From Microbacterium timonense (lineage in GTDB: Bacteria > Actinomycetota > Actinomycetes > Actinomycetales > Microbacteriaceae), in NCBI RefSeq assembly GCF_900292075.1, contig NZ_OLMV01000001.1, positions 558,001 to 622,000 of the forward strand: a DNA stretch of 64,000 bases, written 5' to 3'. The notes under the pieces are model-generated. The model had not been told where the DNA came from. It did not search any database and saw nothing but the letters and a program-made list of their open reading frames with translations. The translations under genes and the position numbers were made by a program. Positions 46,437 to 56,051 of this stretch are shown in pieces (within the stretch, counting starts at the first letter, position 1; each line of letters starts with the position of its first letter).

Positions 46437-47942
46437 TCAGGCCAGGTGGGTGAGCCTGCCTCCCAGCAAAGTGGCCGATACGCGCATACCCCGGAGCGTG
46501 GCCTCGTCGGCGGCGAGCGGGTCGTGCTCGCAGATCGCGAGATCGGCGATGTCGCCGGGTTCCAGACGCGCAGGTGCTGCCGAGCCTCCTCGCGTGGATG
46601 CCGCCAGGGCGGTGGTGGCATCGACGCGCTGGTGCGGCTGCCACGGCTCTCGACCGTCGCGGGTGCGGAAGACGGCGGCGGCCATCGCGGCCCAGGGATC
46701 CAGTGGTGAGACCGGGGCATCCGATCCGAACAGCAGGGTGGCTCCGGTGTCGGCCAGCGTGCGCAACGGGTAGGGCTGTGCGGTTTGGTCGACCCAGATG
46801 GTGTCGGTGAGATCGCGGTCATCGAGAGCGTGCTCGGGCTGGACGCTCGCACCGATCCCGAGCCGACCGAAACGCGGGATGTCGGCGTGCGCCACCAGTT
46901 GGGCGTGCTCGATCGTGCCCCATGCGCCCGTCGCGGCGAAAGCGTCCAGCGCGTGGGAGTTGGCGACGTCACCGATCGCGTGGATCGCCGAGGCGATCCC
47001 GGCCGACGTCGCCCGCGTCATCAGCTCCACGAGCGTCGGAAGATCCACGGTGACCACACCGTGATTGTGCGGATCTCCCGGGTACGGGTGAGAGCATGCC
47101 GCGGTCCGTGTGCCGAGCGAGCCGTCGGTGATCACTTTCAGCGGTCCCACTCGGGCGAGGTCGGACGCGGCGCCGCGTGCGACATCCCCGGTCTGAAGTC
47201 CCTCGCGGACGGCGCGGTCGAGGTGCTCGGGATAGATGCCGAACGAGACACGGAGTGCGTCGAAGCCGGCGGCGATGCGGCGGACCCAGGCGTCTTCGTT
47301 CCACGCCATGTCGAGGTCGACGATGCCGACCACGCCCCGCGTCGCAGCCTCCTCCGCCATCCGCTGCACGAGCGGATCGGACACCGTCGCAGCCACCGCA
47401 TTGAGGCGGCGGGAGATCTCGAAGGCGGGCTCCTCACGGAGCACGCCCGTCCCGTCGGGCGTGAAGCCCTCGCGGCGCAGGGCGGCGGAATTGAGCCACA
47501 CGCTGTGCACGTCGGCGTTGATCAGGTAGGTGGGCACGTCCCCGGTGGCCGCGTCCAGCGTGGCCAGATCGAGCGTGTCGGCCCAGAAGGCGTCGCGGAA
47601 CCCGCTGCCCACCCGGCGTCCGTCCGGCAGCGTCTGCGCTGCCCCCATGAGCGCCGCGGCGTGCGCCGCGCTGGTCGCATCGCCGAGCGCGACGCGCTGT
47701 GCGGACAGCGCCCACTGCACGGTGTGGACGTGGTGATCCCACAGGCCCGGGATCACCCGTCCTCCCTCCGCGTCGAGCACGCGGCCACGGCGTGGCAGCG
47801 CACCAGCGGGAGCGAGGTCGGTGACGATCCCGTCGGCCAGGTGGACGTCCACCGGGTCGGTGTCGAACGGGTCGGTGCGCTCCGAGCCGGTCAGCCGCGC
47901 GTTCACGATGACGTCGGGCGCGTCCCCGCGAGCGAGCGTCAC
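46437..47942 (-). CDS. Amidohydrolase of the YtcJ / N-substituted formamide deformylase group
   Basis: The 501-residue metal-dependent hydrolase has the N-terminal strand VIVNARL and the metal motif GLWDHHVHTVQW near residue 70. Further TIM-barrel ligands follow: a mid-barrel acidic/His region (VVGIVDLDMAW, VITDGSLGTRTAA, AIHAIGD) and the late metal Asp in LLFGSDAPVSPLDP. The C-terminal GDIADLAICEHDPL is typical of the YtcJ branch, whose substrates vary and are rarely known. The ATG overlaps the PaiB-like gene's stop by 4 bases. Confidence 0.88.
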   Translation of the reverse strand: MTLARGDAPDVIVNARLTGSERTDPFDTDPVDVHLADGIVTDLAPAGALPRRGRVLDAEGGRVIPGLWDHHVHTVQWALSAQRVALGDATSAAHAAALMGAAQTLPDGRRVGSGFRDAFWADTLDLATLDAATGDVPTYLINADVHSVWLNSAALRREGFTPDGTGVLREEPAFEISRRLNAVAATVSDPLVQRMAEEAATRGVVGIVDLDMAWNEDAWVRRIAAGFDALRVSFGIYPEHLDRAVREGLQTGDVARGAASDLARVGPLKVITDGSLGTRTAACSHPYPGDPHNHGVVTVDLPTLVELMTRATSAGIASAIHAIGDVANSHALDAFAATGAWGTIEHAQLVAHADIPRFGRLGIGASVQPEHALDDRDLTDTIWVDQTAQPYPLRTLADTGATLLFGSDAPVSPLDPWAAMAAAVFRTRDGREPWQPHQRVDATTALAASTRGGSAAPARLEPGDIADLAICEHDPLAADEATLRGMRVSATLLGGRLTHLA

Positions 47943-48580
47943 CGTGCCGTCCTGCGCGTCTCGAGGTCACGGCGCATCTCGCCGGCGAGCCGCGAGTCGG
48001 CGTAGGGGCTCGACCCCGCTTCCAGCTCGACGATGACGTTCTCCACCACGTCGTCGGTCTTGTTCTGGCTGAGCTTGCGCTTGCCGACGACTCGGGTGGG
48101 CGTGAGCCGGAACCCGACGGTCCCCTTTTCGAGCCGCCGCACGAACTCGGGGTCGTTCGGCGGCGCCCACATCAGCCGCGGCTGTGGCAGGCCGCTCTCG
48201 AAGCGTGCGACGAGGCGCTCCAGGACGGCGAGGTTCTCCTCCGGGCTGAGCAGCTCGGGCACTCCGCTCAGGTGGGCGGAGATGAAGTTCCACGTCGGGA
48301 CGCTCTGGGTGTCGCCGTACCAGCCCGGCGAGATGTAACCGTGCGGGCCTTGCACGACGACGAGGATCTCACGCTCTCCGAGGCCGTGGATGAGGTCATC
48401 GGGCTTGCCGACATGACCGACGATCGTGAGGTCCTCGCGGTCGGGATCCAGCAGCACCGCGTAGTGCGAGGCCACCAGTCCGTCGTCGGTGGAGCTGACG
48501 ATGGTGACCCAGGGATTCTGCTCGACCAGGCGGCGGATCTCGCTGACGTCCGACATCGCAAAACTCGGGTTCTGGCGCAT
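47939..48580 (-). CDS. PaiB-like FMN-binding negative transcriptional regulator
   Basis: PaiB-type proteins are FMN-binding split-barrel proteins, named from a repressor of sporulation and protease genes in Bacillus; many may be flavin enzymes. The 213-residue chain shows FVSS-like LVASHYAVLLD, GHVGKPD, ILVVVQGPHGYISPGWY and SVPTWNFISAHLSG, with the C-terminal KLSQNKTDDV typical of the family. It is coupled to the amidohydrolase by a 4-base overlap, so a joint role in amide or amine turnover is possible but unproven. Confidence 0.9.
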   Translation of the reverse strand: MRQNPSFAMSDVSEIRRLVEQNPWVTIVSSTDDGLVASHYAVLLDPDREDLTIVGHVGKPDDLIHGLGEREILVVVQGPHGYISPGWYGDTQSVPTWNFISAHLSGVPELLSPEENLAVLERLVARFESGLPQPRLMWAPPNDPEFVRRLEKGTVGFRLTPTRVVGKRKLSQNKTDDVVENVIVELEAGSSPYADSRLAGEMRRDLETRRTAR

Positions 48581-48606
48581 GCCCTCAGCCTAGAGACCCG
48601 CTCGCA

Positions 48607-49605
48607 TCAGCGCTGGCAGGAGGGGCACCAGTAGAGCTTGCGGCCGGCCGCCTCTTCCACGACGATCTCCGTCCCGCACACGCGACAGGGCAGGCCCGCG
48701 CGGTGGTACACCCAGTGACGGTCGTCGCGGCTGGCCATCGCCTTGCGGTAGGCGTCCGGATCCAGGTCGTCCATCGTCATCATCTGGCCGGTCTCGACAC
48801 CGATGGAAAGGAGCCGCACCCAGTCGCGCCAGATGCCACGCACGACCTCCTCGGGAACGTCCCGGCCCGGCGTGTGCGGATTCTGTCGGGCGCGATACAG
48901 CAGCTCGGCGCGATACACGTTGCCGATGCCGCTGACCACGTTCTGATCCATGAGCAGCAGACCGATGGGCGTGGGCTTGCGGCGGACCACCGACGTGAAT
49001 CTCTCTTCTCCCTCGGAGACATCATCGACCAGCGGATCGGGACCGAGCTTGGCGATCGTGGCGGCTACCTCCTCCGGGGTCTGCAGTTCACATGCGGTCG
49101 GCCCGCGCAGGTCAGCGCACGTCACGTCCGTGAGCAGGCGGAGGCGCACCTGCCCGACCACGGGCGGCGGCCACTGGTCGCCCTCGTCGGCAAGTCCCGT
49201 CGTCTGCTCCGACATCCGCACGTGCACCCGCGCGCGGCGCGGGGCGCCGATCGACGTCAGTGAGTTCTCGCCGGCCGAGTCCAGGATCGGCTCCTCCAGC
49301 TGCGTGCCACGCTGATTGGTCTGCCCCATGCGCCCGTTGGAGGAGGCGATGGTGGGATCGACCAGGATCTCGCCGGCGAAATCCCATGCCCCGTACATGC
49401 CCAGGTGCACCCGCAGCCAGATGTCGTGGTCGAACTCGAGGAACATCTGCTTGCCGACAGCGCGCACCTCGGTGGGCGTCCGTCCGTCGAGTACCGCCGC
49501 ACCCTCGGTGAACCGGCCCTGCGGGCTGGATGCCGTGACCGGGCGCCCGACGAAGTTGCGATCGAATTGCCGGGCGATGCGGTGGACGGAATGGCCCTCG
49601 GGCAT
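48607..49605 (-). CDS. nei2: Fpg/Nei-type DNA glycosylase (Nei2-like)
   Basis: These enzymes excise oxidised bases and nick the strand. The 332-residue protein starts MPEGHSVHRIARQFDR, with catalytic Pro2 and Glu3 and the Nei2-type H5. The helix-two-turn-helix region contains LLMDQNVVSGIGNVYRAELLYRAR, and the zinc finger uses CRVCGTEIVVEE...YWCPSC at the C-terminus. It is longer than usual because of a segment at about 100-170. Preceding rpiB ends 4 nt upstream. Activity on specific lesions is inferred. Confidence 0.93.
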   Translation of the reverse strand: MPEGHSVHRIARQFDRNFVGRPVTASSPQGRFTEGAAVLDGRTPTEVRAVGKQMFLEFDHDIWLRVHLGMYGAWDFAGEILVDPTIASSNGRMGQTNQRGTQLEEPILDSAGENSLTSIGAPRRARVHVRMSEQTTGLADEGDQWPPPVVGQVRLRLLTDVTCADLRGPTACELQTPEEVAATIAKLGPDPLVDDVSEGEERFTSVVRRKPTPIGLLLMDQNVVSGIGNVYRAELLYRARQNPHTPGRDVPEEVVRGIWRDWVRLLSIGVETGQMMTMDDLDPDAYRKAMASRDDRHWVYHRAGLPCRVCGTEIVVEEAAGRKLYWCPSCQR

Positions 49606-49609
49606 CGGC

Positions 49610-50176
49610 TCAGCCGGCTTCGGGGTCGAACGAACTGTCCTCGGCGTCCAGGACGTCGGGCTCAGCCTGGATCGGTCCGTCCGCGCGCTGCGCGGCACGC
49701 GGGTCGGGCTGCAGCGTGCCGTCCTGTTCGTACGCGGCCAGCTGCGAGATGCGCCGGGCATGCCGCTCCTCTGCCGAGAACGGCGTGGCGATGAAGCGGT
49801 CGATGAAGGAGGCCGCCTCTTCGAAGGTGTGCTGCCGGGCGCCGATCGCGATGACGTTGGCATCGTTGTGTTCGCGCGCGAGCTCCGCGGTCGCGATGCT
49901 CCACACCAGGGCGGCACGCACGCCGTGCACCTTGTTCGCCGCGATCTGCTCGCCGTTGCCGGAGCCGCCGAACACCACCCCGAGCGTCTCGATGCCCGCC
50001 GCCTGATCGCGCACGACGGCCTGTGCCGCGCGGATGCAGAACGCGGGGTAGTCGTCGAGCGGGTCGTACTCGATCGGGCCGTGGTCGACGACCTCATGGC
50101 CGGCGGCGGCGAGGTGATGCTGCAACTGTGTCGAGAACTCCAGTCCGGCGTGGTCCGTCGCGATGTGGATGCGCAT
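49610..50176 (-). CDS. rpiB: Ribose-5-phosphate isomerase B
   Basis: RpiB interconverts ribose-5- and ribulose-5-phosphate. The 188-residue protein has ATDHAGLEF at 6-14, HEVVDHGP, YPAFC and GGSGNGEQIAANKVHGVRAAL. As in Mycobacterium, Ser and the Glu of GNGEQ take the place of the E. coli catalytic Cys. ANVIAIGARQHTFEEA is also conserved. The C-terminal ~30 residues (acidic, Pro-rich) are an extension. It precedes nei2 by 4 nt. Confidence 0.95.
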   Translation of the reverse strand: MRIHIATDHAGLEFSTQLQHHLAAAGHEVVDHGPIEYDPLDDYPAFCIRAAQAVVRDQAAGIETLGVVFGGSGNGEQIAANKVHGVRAALVWSIATAELAREHNDANVIAIGARQHTFEEAASFIDRFIATPFSAEERHARRISQLAAYEQDGTLQPDPRAAQRADGPIQAEPDVLDAEDSSFDPEAG

Positions 50177-50215
50177 GCGGTCAATCCTAGGGAGGCTGTC
50201 GTGGTCGTGACGGCG

Positions 50216-51415
50216 TCAGGGCACGAGGCCGGCCGCCGCCGGTTTGAACCCCGCGCGGACGTTCTCGCAGCAGGCGGGCCGGCACACATCGAACCAGGGC
50301 CCGAGGTCCGTCATGTGGGGTCGCTCTCCCGCCGGCGTCCCGGACAGGCGCTCCTGGACGAGGTCGACCAGACCCGACACGAAGGCGGGGTCGACGCCGG
50401 GAGTCGGCGTGCGGACCGCGCGGATGCCGGCCTCGGCCGCAGCATCCATCGCCTCCGTATCCAGATCCCACAGGACCTCCATGTGGTCGCTCACGAACCC
50501 GAGCGGCACGATCGCGACCGCCTGAACCCCCGCGGCCGGAAGCCCCGCGATGACGTCGTTCACATCGGGTTCGAGCCACGGCTGGCTGGGCGGCCCGGAC
50601 CGTGACTGGTACACGAGGTCCCAGGCGACGCGATCGGCGCCGGGGACCTCAGCTGCGACCGCCGCCATGACCACTTCGGCGACGGCGAGATGCTGCGCCG
50701 CATACGCGCCACCCGGGCCGAGATCGCGGTGCAGGGGGTCTCCCGTGCGCGGACCCGAACGTTCGGCGTCGGCCGTCGGGATGCTGTGCGTTGAGAACAG
50801 CACTCGCACGGCCTCGGGCGCGACGCCGTCCGACAAGAAGCCCGCGACCGCGTCGCGCACTCCGTCCACGAAGGGCTGGACGAAACCCGGGTGGTCGAAG
50901 AACTGGCGCACCTTGTCGATCGTGACGGTGTCCTGCAGGTTCGTCTCCGTCAGCACCCGCGCGAAGTCCTCGCGGTACTGCCGGCAGCTCGAGAAGGAGG
51001 AGTACGCGCTGGTGGCCAGAGCCAGCAGGCGGGTGTGGCCGGCGGCGGCGGCATCCGTCACCGCCTCCTGCAGGTACGGAGACCAGTTGCGGTTGCCCCA
51101 GTAGACCGGCAGGTGCAGTCCTCGTCGAGTCAGTTCTGCCTCGAGCGCCTGCTTGAGGGCCCGGTTCTGCGCGTTGATCGGGCTCACACCGCCGAAGTGG
51201 CGGTAGTGGTGGGCGACCTCCTCCAGCCGCTCGTCGGGGATGCCCCGTCCGCGCGTGACGTTGCGGAGGAACGGAATCACATCGTCCTGCCCCTCCGGAC
51301 CGCCGAACCCTGCGAGCAGGATGCCGTCGTACGCGACGGGCTGCTCGACGAACGGGGCGCCGGGCGCGGCGGCCGGCGAGGCGAACGGGACGACGGGCTG
51401 GTCCGAGGAACTCAC
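50216..51415 (-). CDS. hemH: Ferrochelatase (coproporphyrin III ferrochelatase type)
   Basis: Actinobacterial ferrochelatases insert iron into coproporphyrin III on the way to haem. From GTG 51415 the protein has 399 residues. The first ~25 are a Pro/Ala-rich lead. Core stretches are ILLAGFGGPEGQDDVIPFLRNVTRG, HFGGVSPINAQN, YWGNRNWSPYL and VLFSTHSIP. The C-terminal CRPACCENVR provides cysteines for the [2Fe-2S] cluster usual in this group. It is divergent from pepN and stands 39 bp upstream of rpiB on the same strand. Confidence 0.94.
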   Translation of the reverse strand: MSSSDQPVVPFASPAAAPGAPFVEQPVAYDGILLAGFGGPEGQDDVIPFLRNVTRGRGIPDERLEEVAHHYRHFGGVSPINAQNRALKQALEAELTRRGLHLPVYWGNRNWSPYLQEAVTDAAAAGHTRLLALATSAYSSFSSCRQYREDFARVLTETNLQDTVTIDKVRQFFDHPGFVQPFVDGVRDAVAGFLSDGVAPEAVRVLFSTHSIPTADAERSGPRTGDPLHRDLGPGGAYAAQHLAVAEVVMAAVAAEVPGADRVAWDLVYQSRSGPPSQPWLEPDVNDVIAGLPAAGVQAVAIVPLGFVSDHMEVLWDLDTEAMDAAAEAGIRAVRTPTPGVDPAFVSGLVDLVQERLSGTPAGERPHMTDLGPWFDVCRPACCENVRAGFKPAAAGLVP

Positions 51416-51628
51416 CCGTCCATCCTGACACTCCGGGCCGCGGGCGCACGCCGACAGAACCATCCCAAGCGACGTGCTTTTCCACACGACGCCGTTCGCC
51501 GACGCGGCCTGGCATAGGCTGGGACGGTTGTCATCGGCGCCAGCAGCGCTGATCGTCGGCGCCGGAGACGCGTCGGCGCAACGGGCTTTAGAGACCATCC
51601 GTACCTCACCCCCTTGGGAGCCGAAGCA

Positions 51629-54175
51629 GTGCCAGGAGAGAACCTCACCCGCATCGAGGCGCAGGAGCGCCGCGCGATCGTCGACACGCAGTCGTACGAG
51701 GTCGCGCTGGACCTGACGAAGGGCGCGGAGGTCTTCGGATCCCGCAGCGTCGTACGGTTCACTGCAACGCCCGGTGCGTCGACCTTCATCGACCTGATCG
51801 CCCGTGAGGTCCGCGAGATCACGCTCAACGGCCGCGCGATCGATGCGGCATCCGCCTTCGCGGACTCGCGGATCCGGCTGGACGGCCTGGCCGCCGACAA
51901 CGAGCTGGTCGTCGACGCAGACTGCCTCTACACCAACACCGGCGAGGGCCTGCACCGGTTCGTCGACCCCGTCGACGACGAGGTCTACCTCTACTCGCAG
52001 TTCGAGGTCCCCGACTCGCGCCGTATGTTCGCGGTGTTCGAGCAGCCCGACCTCAAGGCGACGTTCCAGTTCACGGTCACCGCGCCGGAGCCGTGGAAGG
52101 TCGTGTCGAACTCCCCCACGCCCGAGCCGAAGAAGCACGGGGATGGGACGGCCACCTGGGTCTTCGAGGCGACGCCCCGCATCTCGTCCTACATCACCGC
52201 ACTCATCGCCGGTCCGTACGAATCCACGTTCTCCGAGCTCACCAGCGCCTCCGGACGTGTCATCCCGCTGGGCGTCTACGGCCGCAAGAGTCTGTGGCAG
52301 TTCCTGGACGCCGACTACATCTTCGAAAAGACGCGCCAGGGCTTCGCCTACTTCGAGGACAAGTTCGACTACCCGTACCCGTTCGCCAAGTACGACCAGC
52401 TCTTCGTGCCCGAGTTCAACGCGGGTGCGATGGAGAACGCCGGCGCGGTCACCTTCACCGAGACGTACGTCTTCCGTTCCAAGGTGACGGATGCCGTCAA
52501 GGAGCGTCGCGTCGTCACGATCCTTCACGAGCTGGCGCACATGTGGTTCGGCGACCTCGTCACCATGAAGTGGTGGAACGACCTCTGGTTGAACGAGTCG
52601 TTCGCCGAGTGGGCGTCGACGATCGCGACTGCCGAGGCCACCGAATGGACGGAGGCCTGGACCACGTTCAATGCGATGGAGAAGACGTGGGCCTACCGTC
52701 AGGACCAGCTCCCGTCGACGCACCCTGTGGTCGCGCAGATCAACGACCTGGAGGACGTGCAGGTCAACTTCGACGGCATCACGTACGCCAAGGGCGGGTC
52801 GGTCCTCAAGCAGCTGGCCGCCTGGGTGGGTATCGAGGCTTTCTTCTCGGGTGTCGCCGCGTACTTCAAGAAGCACGAGTGGTCGAACACCGAGCTGTCC
52901 GACCTGCTCGCCGAGCTCGAGGTCACCAGCGGCCGGGAGCTCACCACGTGGTCGAAGAAGTGGCTCGAGACGGCCGGTGTGAACACGCTCTCCCCCGAGG
53001 TCGTCGCCGACGTCGACGGCACCATCACACGGTTCGCGATCGTGCAGACCGCTCCGGCCGACTATCCGACGATCCGGCCGCACCGCCTGGGCGTCGGCTT
53101 CTACGAGCTCGAGGGCGACGCGCTGGTGCGCGTGCACCACATCGAGCTCGACGTCGACGGAGACCTCACGGAGGTTCCCCAGTTGAAGGGCCGCAAGCGC
53201 CCTGCCCTGGTGCTGTTGAATGACGACGACCTCGCCTACGCGAAGATCCGGCTGGACGGCCAGTCGCTGCAGACGGCGATCGACCACCTGGGCAAGATCA
53301 GTGATCCGCTGGCCCGCTCGCTCGTGTGGGGTGCTGCGTGGGACCAGACGCGCGACGCCGAGGCGTCCGCGTCGGACTACGTCGACCTGGTGCTGCGTAA
53401 CATCGGCGCAGAATCGGAGTCGACGACGGTGCGCACCACGCTTGCCCAGCTGCAGCTGGCGGCGAACTCCTACGTCGCCCCCGAGAAGCGGGACGCCAGC
53501 CGCCGGAAGGTCGCGGACGCTCTGTGGGACCTGGCCCACGCGGCCGAGGCCGGCAGCGACAGCCAGCTGCAGTTCGTCACCGCCTTCGCTTCGGCAGCGG
53601 CCACGCCGGCGCAGTGGGACCGGGTGCGGCAGGTGCGCGACGGTGAGGTGACTTTCGACGGACTCGAGATCGACACGGATCTCTCGTGGCAGCTGCTGGT
53701 CTCGCTCGCCGCCGGCGGCCTCGTGACCGACGAGGACATCGACGCCGCGCTGACCGCCGACAACACCGCGAAGGGCGGCGAGTTCGCCGCGCAGGCGAAG
53801 GCCGCCCTCCCCACCGCCGAGGCGAAGGACGCGGCGTGGACCTCACTCGTCGACAGCGACGACCTGCCCAACACGATCGTCCGCTCGGCGGCGCTGGGCT
53901 TCGTGCACCCCGCCGGACGGGACCTGCTCGAGGACTTCGTGCCCCGGTATTTCGACGCCCTGCTCCCCATCTGGAACTCGCGCACGTACCAGATCGCGCA
54001 GTACCTGATCGTGGGCCTCTACCCGGCGCCGCTCGCGAACCTCGCCCTGCGGGACGCCACCCGCGCATGGCTCGAGGCGAACGCCGACGCCGCCCCCGCG
54101 CTGCGCCGCCTCGTCGCCGAGAACCTCGCCGGCGTCGAGCGCGCGCTCGCCGTGCAGGACCGCGACGCCCAGTAG
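51629..54175 (+). CDS. pepN: Aminopeptidase N (M1 family)
   Basis: PepN removes N-terminal residues from peptides. The 848-residue protein begins at GTG 51629 behind GGGAG (the frame is open slightly upstream, to 51614). It has GAMEN at 266-270, HELAH at 300-304 and the third zinc ligand Glu323 (NESFAEW), plus a C-terminal helical ERAP1-like domain. It matches the actinobacterial PepN subgroup. Its last 14 bases including the stop are duplicated exactly, and a strong terminator follows. Confidence 0.96.
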   Translation: MPGENLTRIEAQERRAIVDTQSYEVALDLTKGAEVFGSRSVVRFTATPGASTFIDLIAREVREITLNGRAIDAASAFADSRIRLDGLAADNELVVDADCLYTNTGEGLHRFVDPVDDEVYLYSQFEVPDSRRMFAVFEQPDLKATFQFTVTAPEPWKVVSNSPTPEPKKHGDGTATWVFEATPRISSYITALIAGPYESTFSELTSASGRVIPLGVYGRKSLWQFLDADYIFEKTRQGFAYFEDKFDYPYPFAKYDQLFVPEFNAGAMENAGAVTFTETYVFRSKVTDAVKERRVVTILHELAHMWFGDLVTMKWWNDLWLNESFAEWASTIATAEATEWTEAWTTFNAMEKTWAYRQDQLPSTHPVVAQINDLEDVQVNFDGITYAKGGSVLKQLAAWVGIEAFFSGVAAYFKKHEWSNTELSDLLAELEVTSGRELTTWSKKWLETAGVNTLSPEVVADVDGTITRFAIVQTAPADYPTIRPHRLGVGFYELEGDALVRVHHIELDVDGDLTEVPQLKGRKRPALVLLNDDDLAYAKIRLDGQSLQTAIDHLGKISDPLARSLVWGAAWDQTRDAEASASDYVDLVLRNIGAESESTTVRTTLAQLQLAANSYVAPEKRDASRRKVADALWDLAHAAEAGSDSQLQFVTAFASAAATPAQWDRVRQVRDGEVTFDGLEIDTDLSWQLLVSLAAGGLVTDEDIDAALTADNTAKGGEFAAQAKAALPTAEAKDAAWTSLVDSDDLPNTIVRSAALGFVHPAGRDLLEDFVPRYFDALLPIWNSRTYQIAQYLIVGLYPAPLANLALRDATRAWLEANADAAPALRRLVAENLAGVERALAVQDRDAQ

Positions 54176-54199
54176 GCGACGCCCAGTAGGCGATGCCGG

Positions 54200-54238
54200 G
54201 ATGCCCCGGTCCCCCGCGAGAGCAGGGACCGGGGCATC
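54200..54238 (+). terminator. Terminator after pepN
   Basis: A perfect 14-bp stem (GATGCCCCGGTCCC / GGGACCGGGGCATC) with an 11-nt loop lies 24 nt past the pepN stop, followed by CCTCCATT. It insulates the ABC operon from pepN. Confidence 0.75.
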
Positions 54239-54255
54239 CTCCATTCCGGCACCCA

Positions 54256-54285
54256 GGTACCACCGATGGCGGGACCGTTCGTACC
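54256..54285. promoter_or_regulatory. Imperfect palindrome upstream of the ABC/two-component operon
   Basis: GGTACCACCGAT (54256-54267) and ACCGTTCGTACC (54274-54285) pair at 9 of 12 positions around a 6-nt centre, 45 bp before the ABC ATPase start. This resembles the spaced palindromes bound by NarL-type regulators such as the one encoded in the same operon. Function is inferred. Confidence 0.45.
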
Positions 54286-54329
54286 GCAGGCGGACGCGCG
54301 CGCCCCGGCCGCCCTCGTAGCGTGGGCGC

Positions 54330-55241
54330 ATGATCGTTGCAGAACAGCTCACGAAGCGCTTCGGAGACAAGACCGCCGTCTCCGAGGTGTCGTTCACCGT
54401 GCAACCCGGAAAGGTGACCGGGTTCCTCGGACCGAACGGCGCAGGCAAGTCCACGACCATGCGGATGATCGTCGGCCTCGACCGCCCGACGTCGGGATCG
54501 GTCACCGTCAACGGCCAGCCGTATGTCCGGTCGCGGGCGCCGCTGGCGGAGGTGGGGGTGCTGCTCGATGCGAAGGCCGTGCACACCGGCCGGTCGGCGC
54601 GCAACCACCTGCGCGCGATGGCCGCCACCCACGGCATCGGCCGCTCACGAGTCGACGAGGTGATCGAGCTGACCGGCATCGGGTCGGTCGCGGGCAAGCG
54701 CGCCGGGAAGTTCTCGCTGGGCATGGGGCAGCGCCTGGGCATCGCGGCCGCGCTGCTGGGCGACCCCCACACGCTGATCCTCGACGAGCCTGTCAACGGG
54801 CTCGACCCCGAGGGCGTGCGATGGGTGCGCCAGTTCGTACGGTACCTGGCCTCCGAAGGACGAACGGTGCTCCTGTCGAGCCACCTCATGAGCGAGATGG
54901 CGCAGACCGCTGATCATGTGATCGTGCTCGGGCGCGGGCGGGTGCTCGCCGACGCAGACCTGTCCGAGCTCGTGCGGGCGTGGACGAGCAACACGGTCCT
55001 GGTGCGCTCGCCGCGGCTGGGCGAACTCGTCACGGCCGTTGCGGGACCCGATGTCACCGTGACCGCCGCCGAACCGGGGACCGCCGAGATCACAGGCGTC
55101 ACCGCTGCGGCGATCGGCGACCTCGCCGCCTCTCTCGGCATCCCGATCCACCAGCTCACACCCCGTACCGGCTCGCTCGAAGACGCGTACCTCGCGCTCA
55201 CCGGCGACGCCGTCGAGTACAAGTCCAAGGAGATCTCATGA
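54330..55241 (+). CDS. ABC transporter ATP-binding protein (exporter type)
   Basis: This 303-residue ATPase of the CcmA/BcrA-like group powers a membrane permease made by the next gene. Walker A GPNGAGKS is at 34-41, the signature appears as FSLGMGQR near 133, Walker B is TLILDEPVNGLD, and the H-loop is in LLSSHLMSE. A C-terminal regulatory part (about 215-303) follows. It is typical of antibiotic- or lipid-export ABC systems paired with two-component genes. Overlap with the permease is 4 bases. Confidence 0.92.
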   Translation: MIVAEQLTKRFGDKTAVSEVSFTVQPGKVTGFLGPNGAGKSTTMRMIVGLDRPTSGSVTVNGQPYVRSRAPLAEVGVLLDAKAVHTGRSARNHLRAMAATHGIGRSRVDEVIELTGIGSVAGKRAGKFSLGMGQRLGIAAALLGDPHTLILDEPVNGLDPEGVRWVRQFVRYLASEGRTVLLSSHLMSEMAQTADHVIVLGRGRVLADADLSELVRAWTSNTVLVRSPRLGELVTAVAGPDVTVTAAEPGTAEITGVTAAAIGDLAASLGIPIHQLTPRTGSLEDAYLALTGDAVEYKSKEIS

Positions 55242-56041
55242 CCGCCCTCGCCACGGAGCCGCTGACGCGCTCACGCATCGCCTCGCCCTACCGCCTCAGC
55301 TTCGCTCATCTGCTGCGCAGCGAGTGGATCAAGATCCTGTCCGTGCGCTCCACGTGGTGGTCGCTCGGTGTGGCCGCGGCGCTGTCGGTCGCGATCTCGA
55401 TGATGGTCGCCGGCGCCTCGGCGAGCTTCGGCAGCTCGTACCCGGCCGTCAGCGTCATCCTGTCCCCCACCCAGTTCACGATGCTCGTCGCCGGCATCCT
55501 CGGCGCCATCGTGATCACCGGCGAGTACTCGACGGGCATGATCCGCTCGACGTTGACCGCCGAGCCGCGCCGCGGCGCGGTCGTGCTGGCCAAGGCGGTC
55601 GTCGTGTCCGTGCTCATGGCGGTGGTCACCGCAATCATCTACGCGATCGCCATCGCGGCGACAGCCCCGCTCGTGTCGGAGGGCATCGACTGGTCTGAGC
55701 CGTCACAGTCGATCGCACCATTGGCGTACGGCGTCATGTCGATGGTCGCGTTCACCCTGATCGGGCTCGGTTTCGGCTTCATCGTGCGCAACGGCGCCGG
55801 TGCCATCGCGGCGACGGTGGGCGTGCTGTTCGTGCTGCCCATCGTGTTCAGCCTGTTCTCGATGGCGGGTGAGGGCTGGCGCTGGATCGTCGACCTGTCG
55901 GAGTACCTGCCCATGAACGCGGCCTCGACGCTCGCCGCTCCGGGCGCCGAGGACGTTCTGCCGGCCGTGCTCACTCTTGTCGGCTGGGCCGTCATCCCGC
56001 TGGCCTTCGGGTGGGGCGTGCTGCGCACACGCGACGCGTAG
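55238..56041 (+). CDS. ABC transporter permease (ABC-2 type)
   Basis: The 267-residue permease has an N-terminal cytoplasmic lead (LLRSEWIKILSVRSTWWSLG) and about six membrane segments, as in ABC-2 permeases of peptide/antibiotic exporters. GEYSTGMIRSTL after the second span is typical. The ATG overlaps the ATPase stop (ATGA). The kinase starts 11 nt after its stop. Substrate is unknown. Confidence 0.9.
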   Translation: MTALATEPLTRSRIASPYRLSFAHLLRSEWIKILSVRSTWWSLGVAAALSVAISMMVAGASASFGSSYPAVSVILSPTQFTMLVAGILGAIVITGEYSTGMIRSTLTAEPRRGAVVLAKAVVVSVLMAVVTAIIYAIAIAATAPLVSEGIDWSEPSQSIAPLAYGVMSMVAFTLIGLGFGFIVRNGAGAIAATVGVLFVLPIVFSLFSMAGEGWRWIVDLSEYLPMNAASTLAAPGAEDVLPAVLTLVGWAVIPLAFGWGVLRTRDA

Positions 56042-56051
56042 AGTCGACCGG

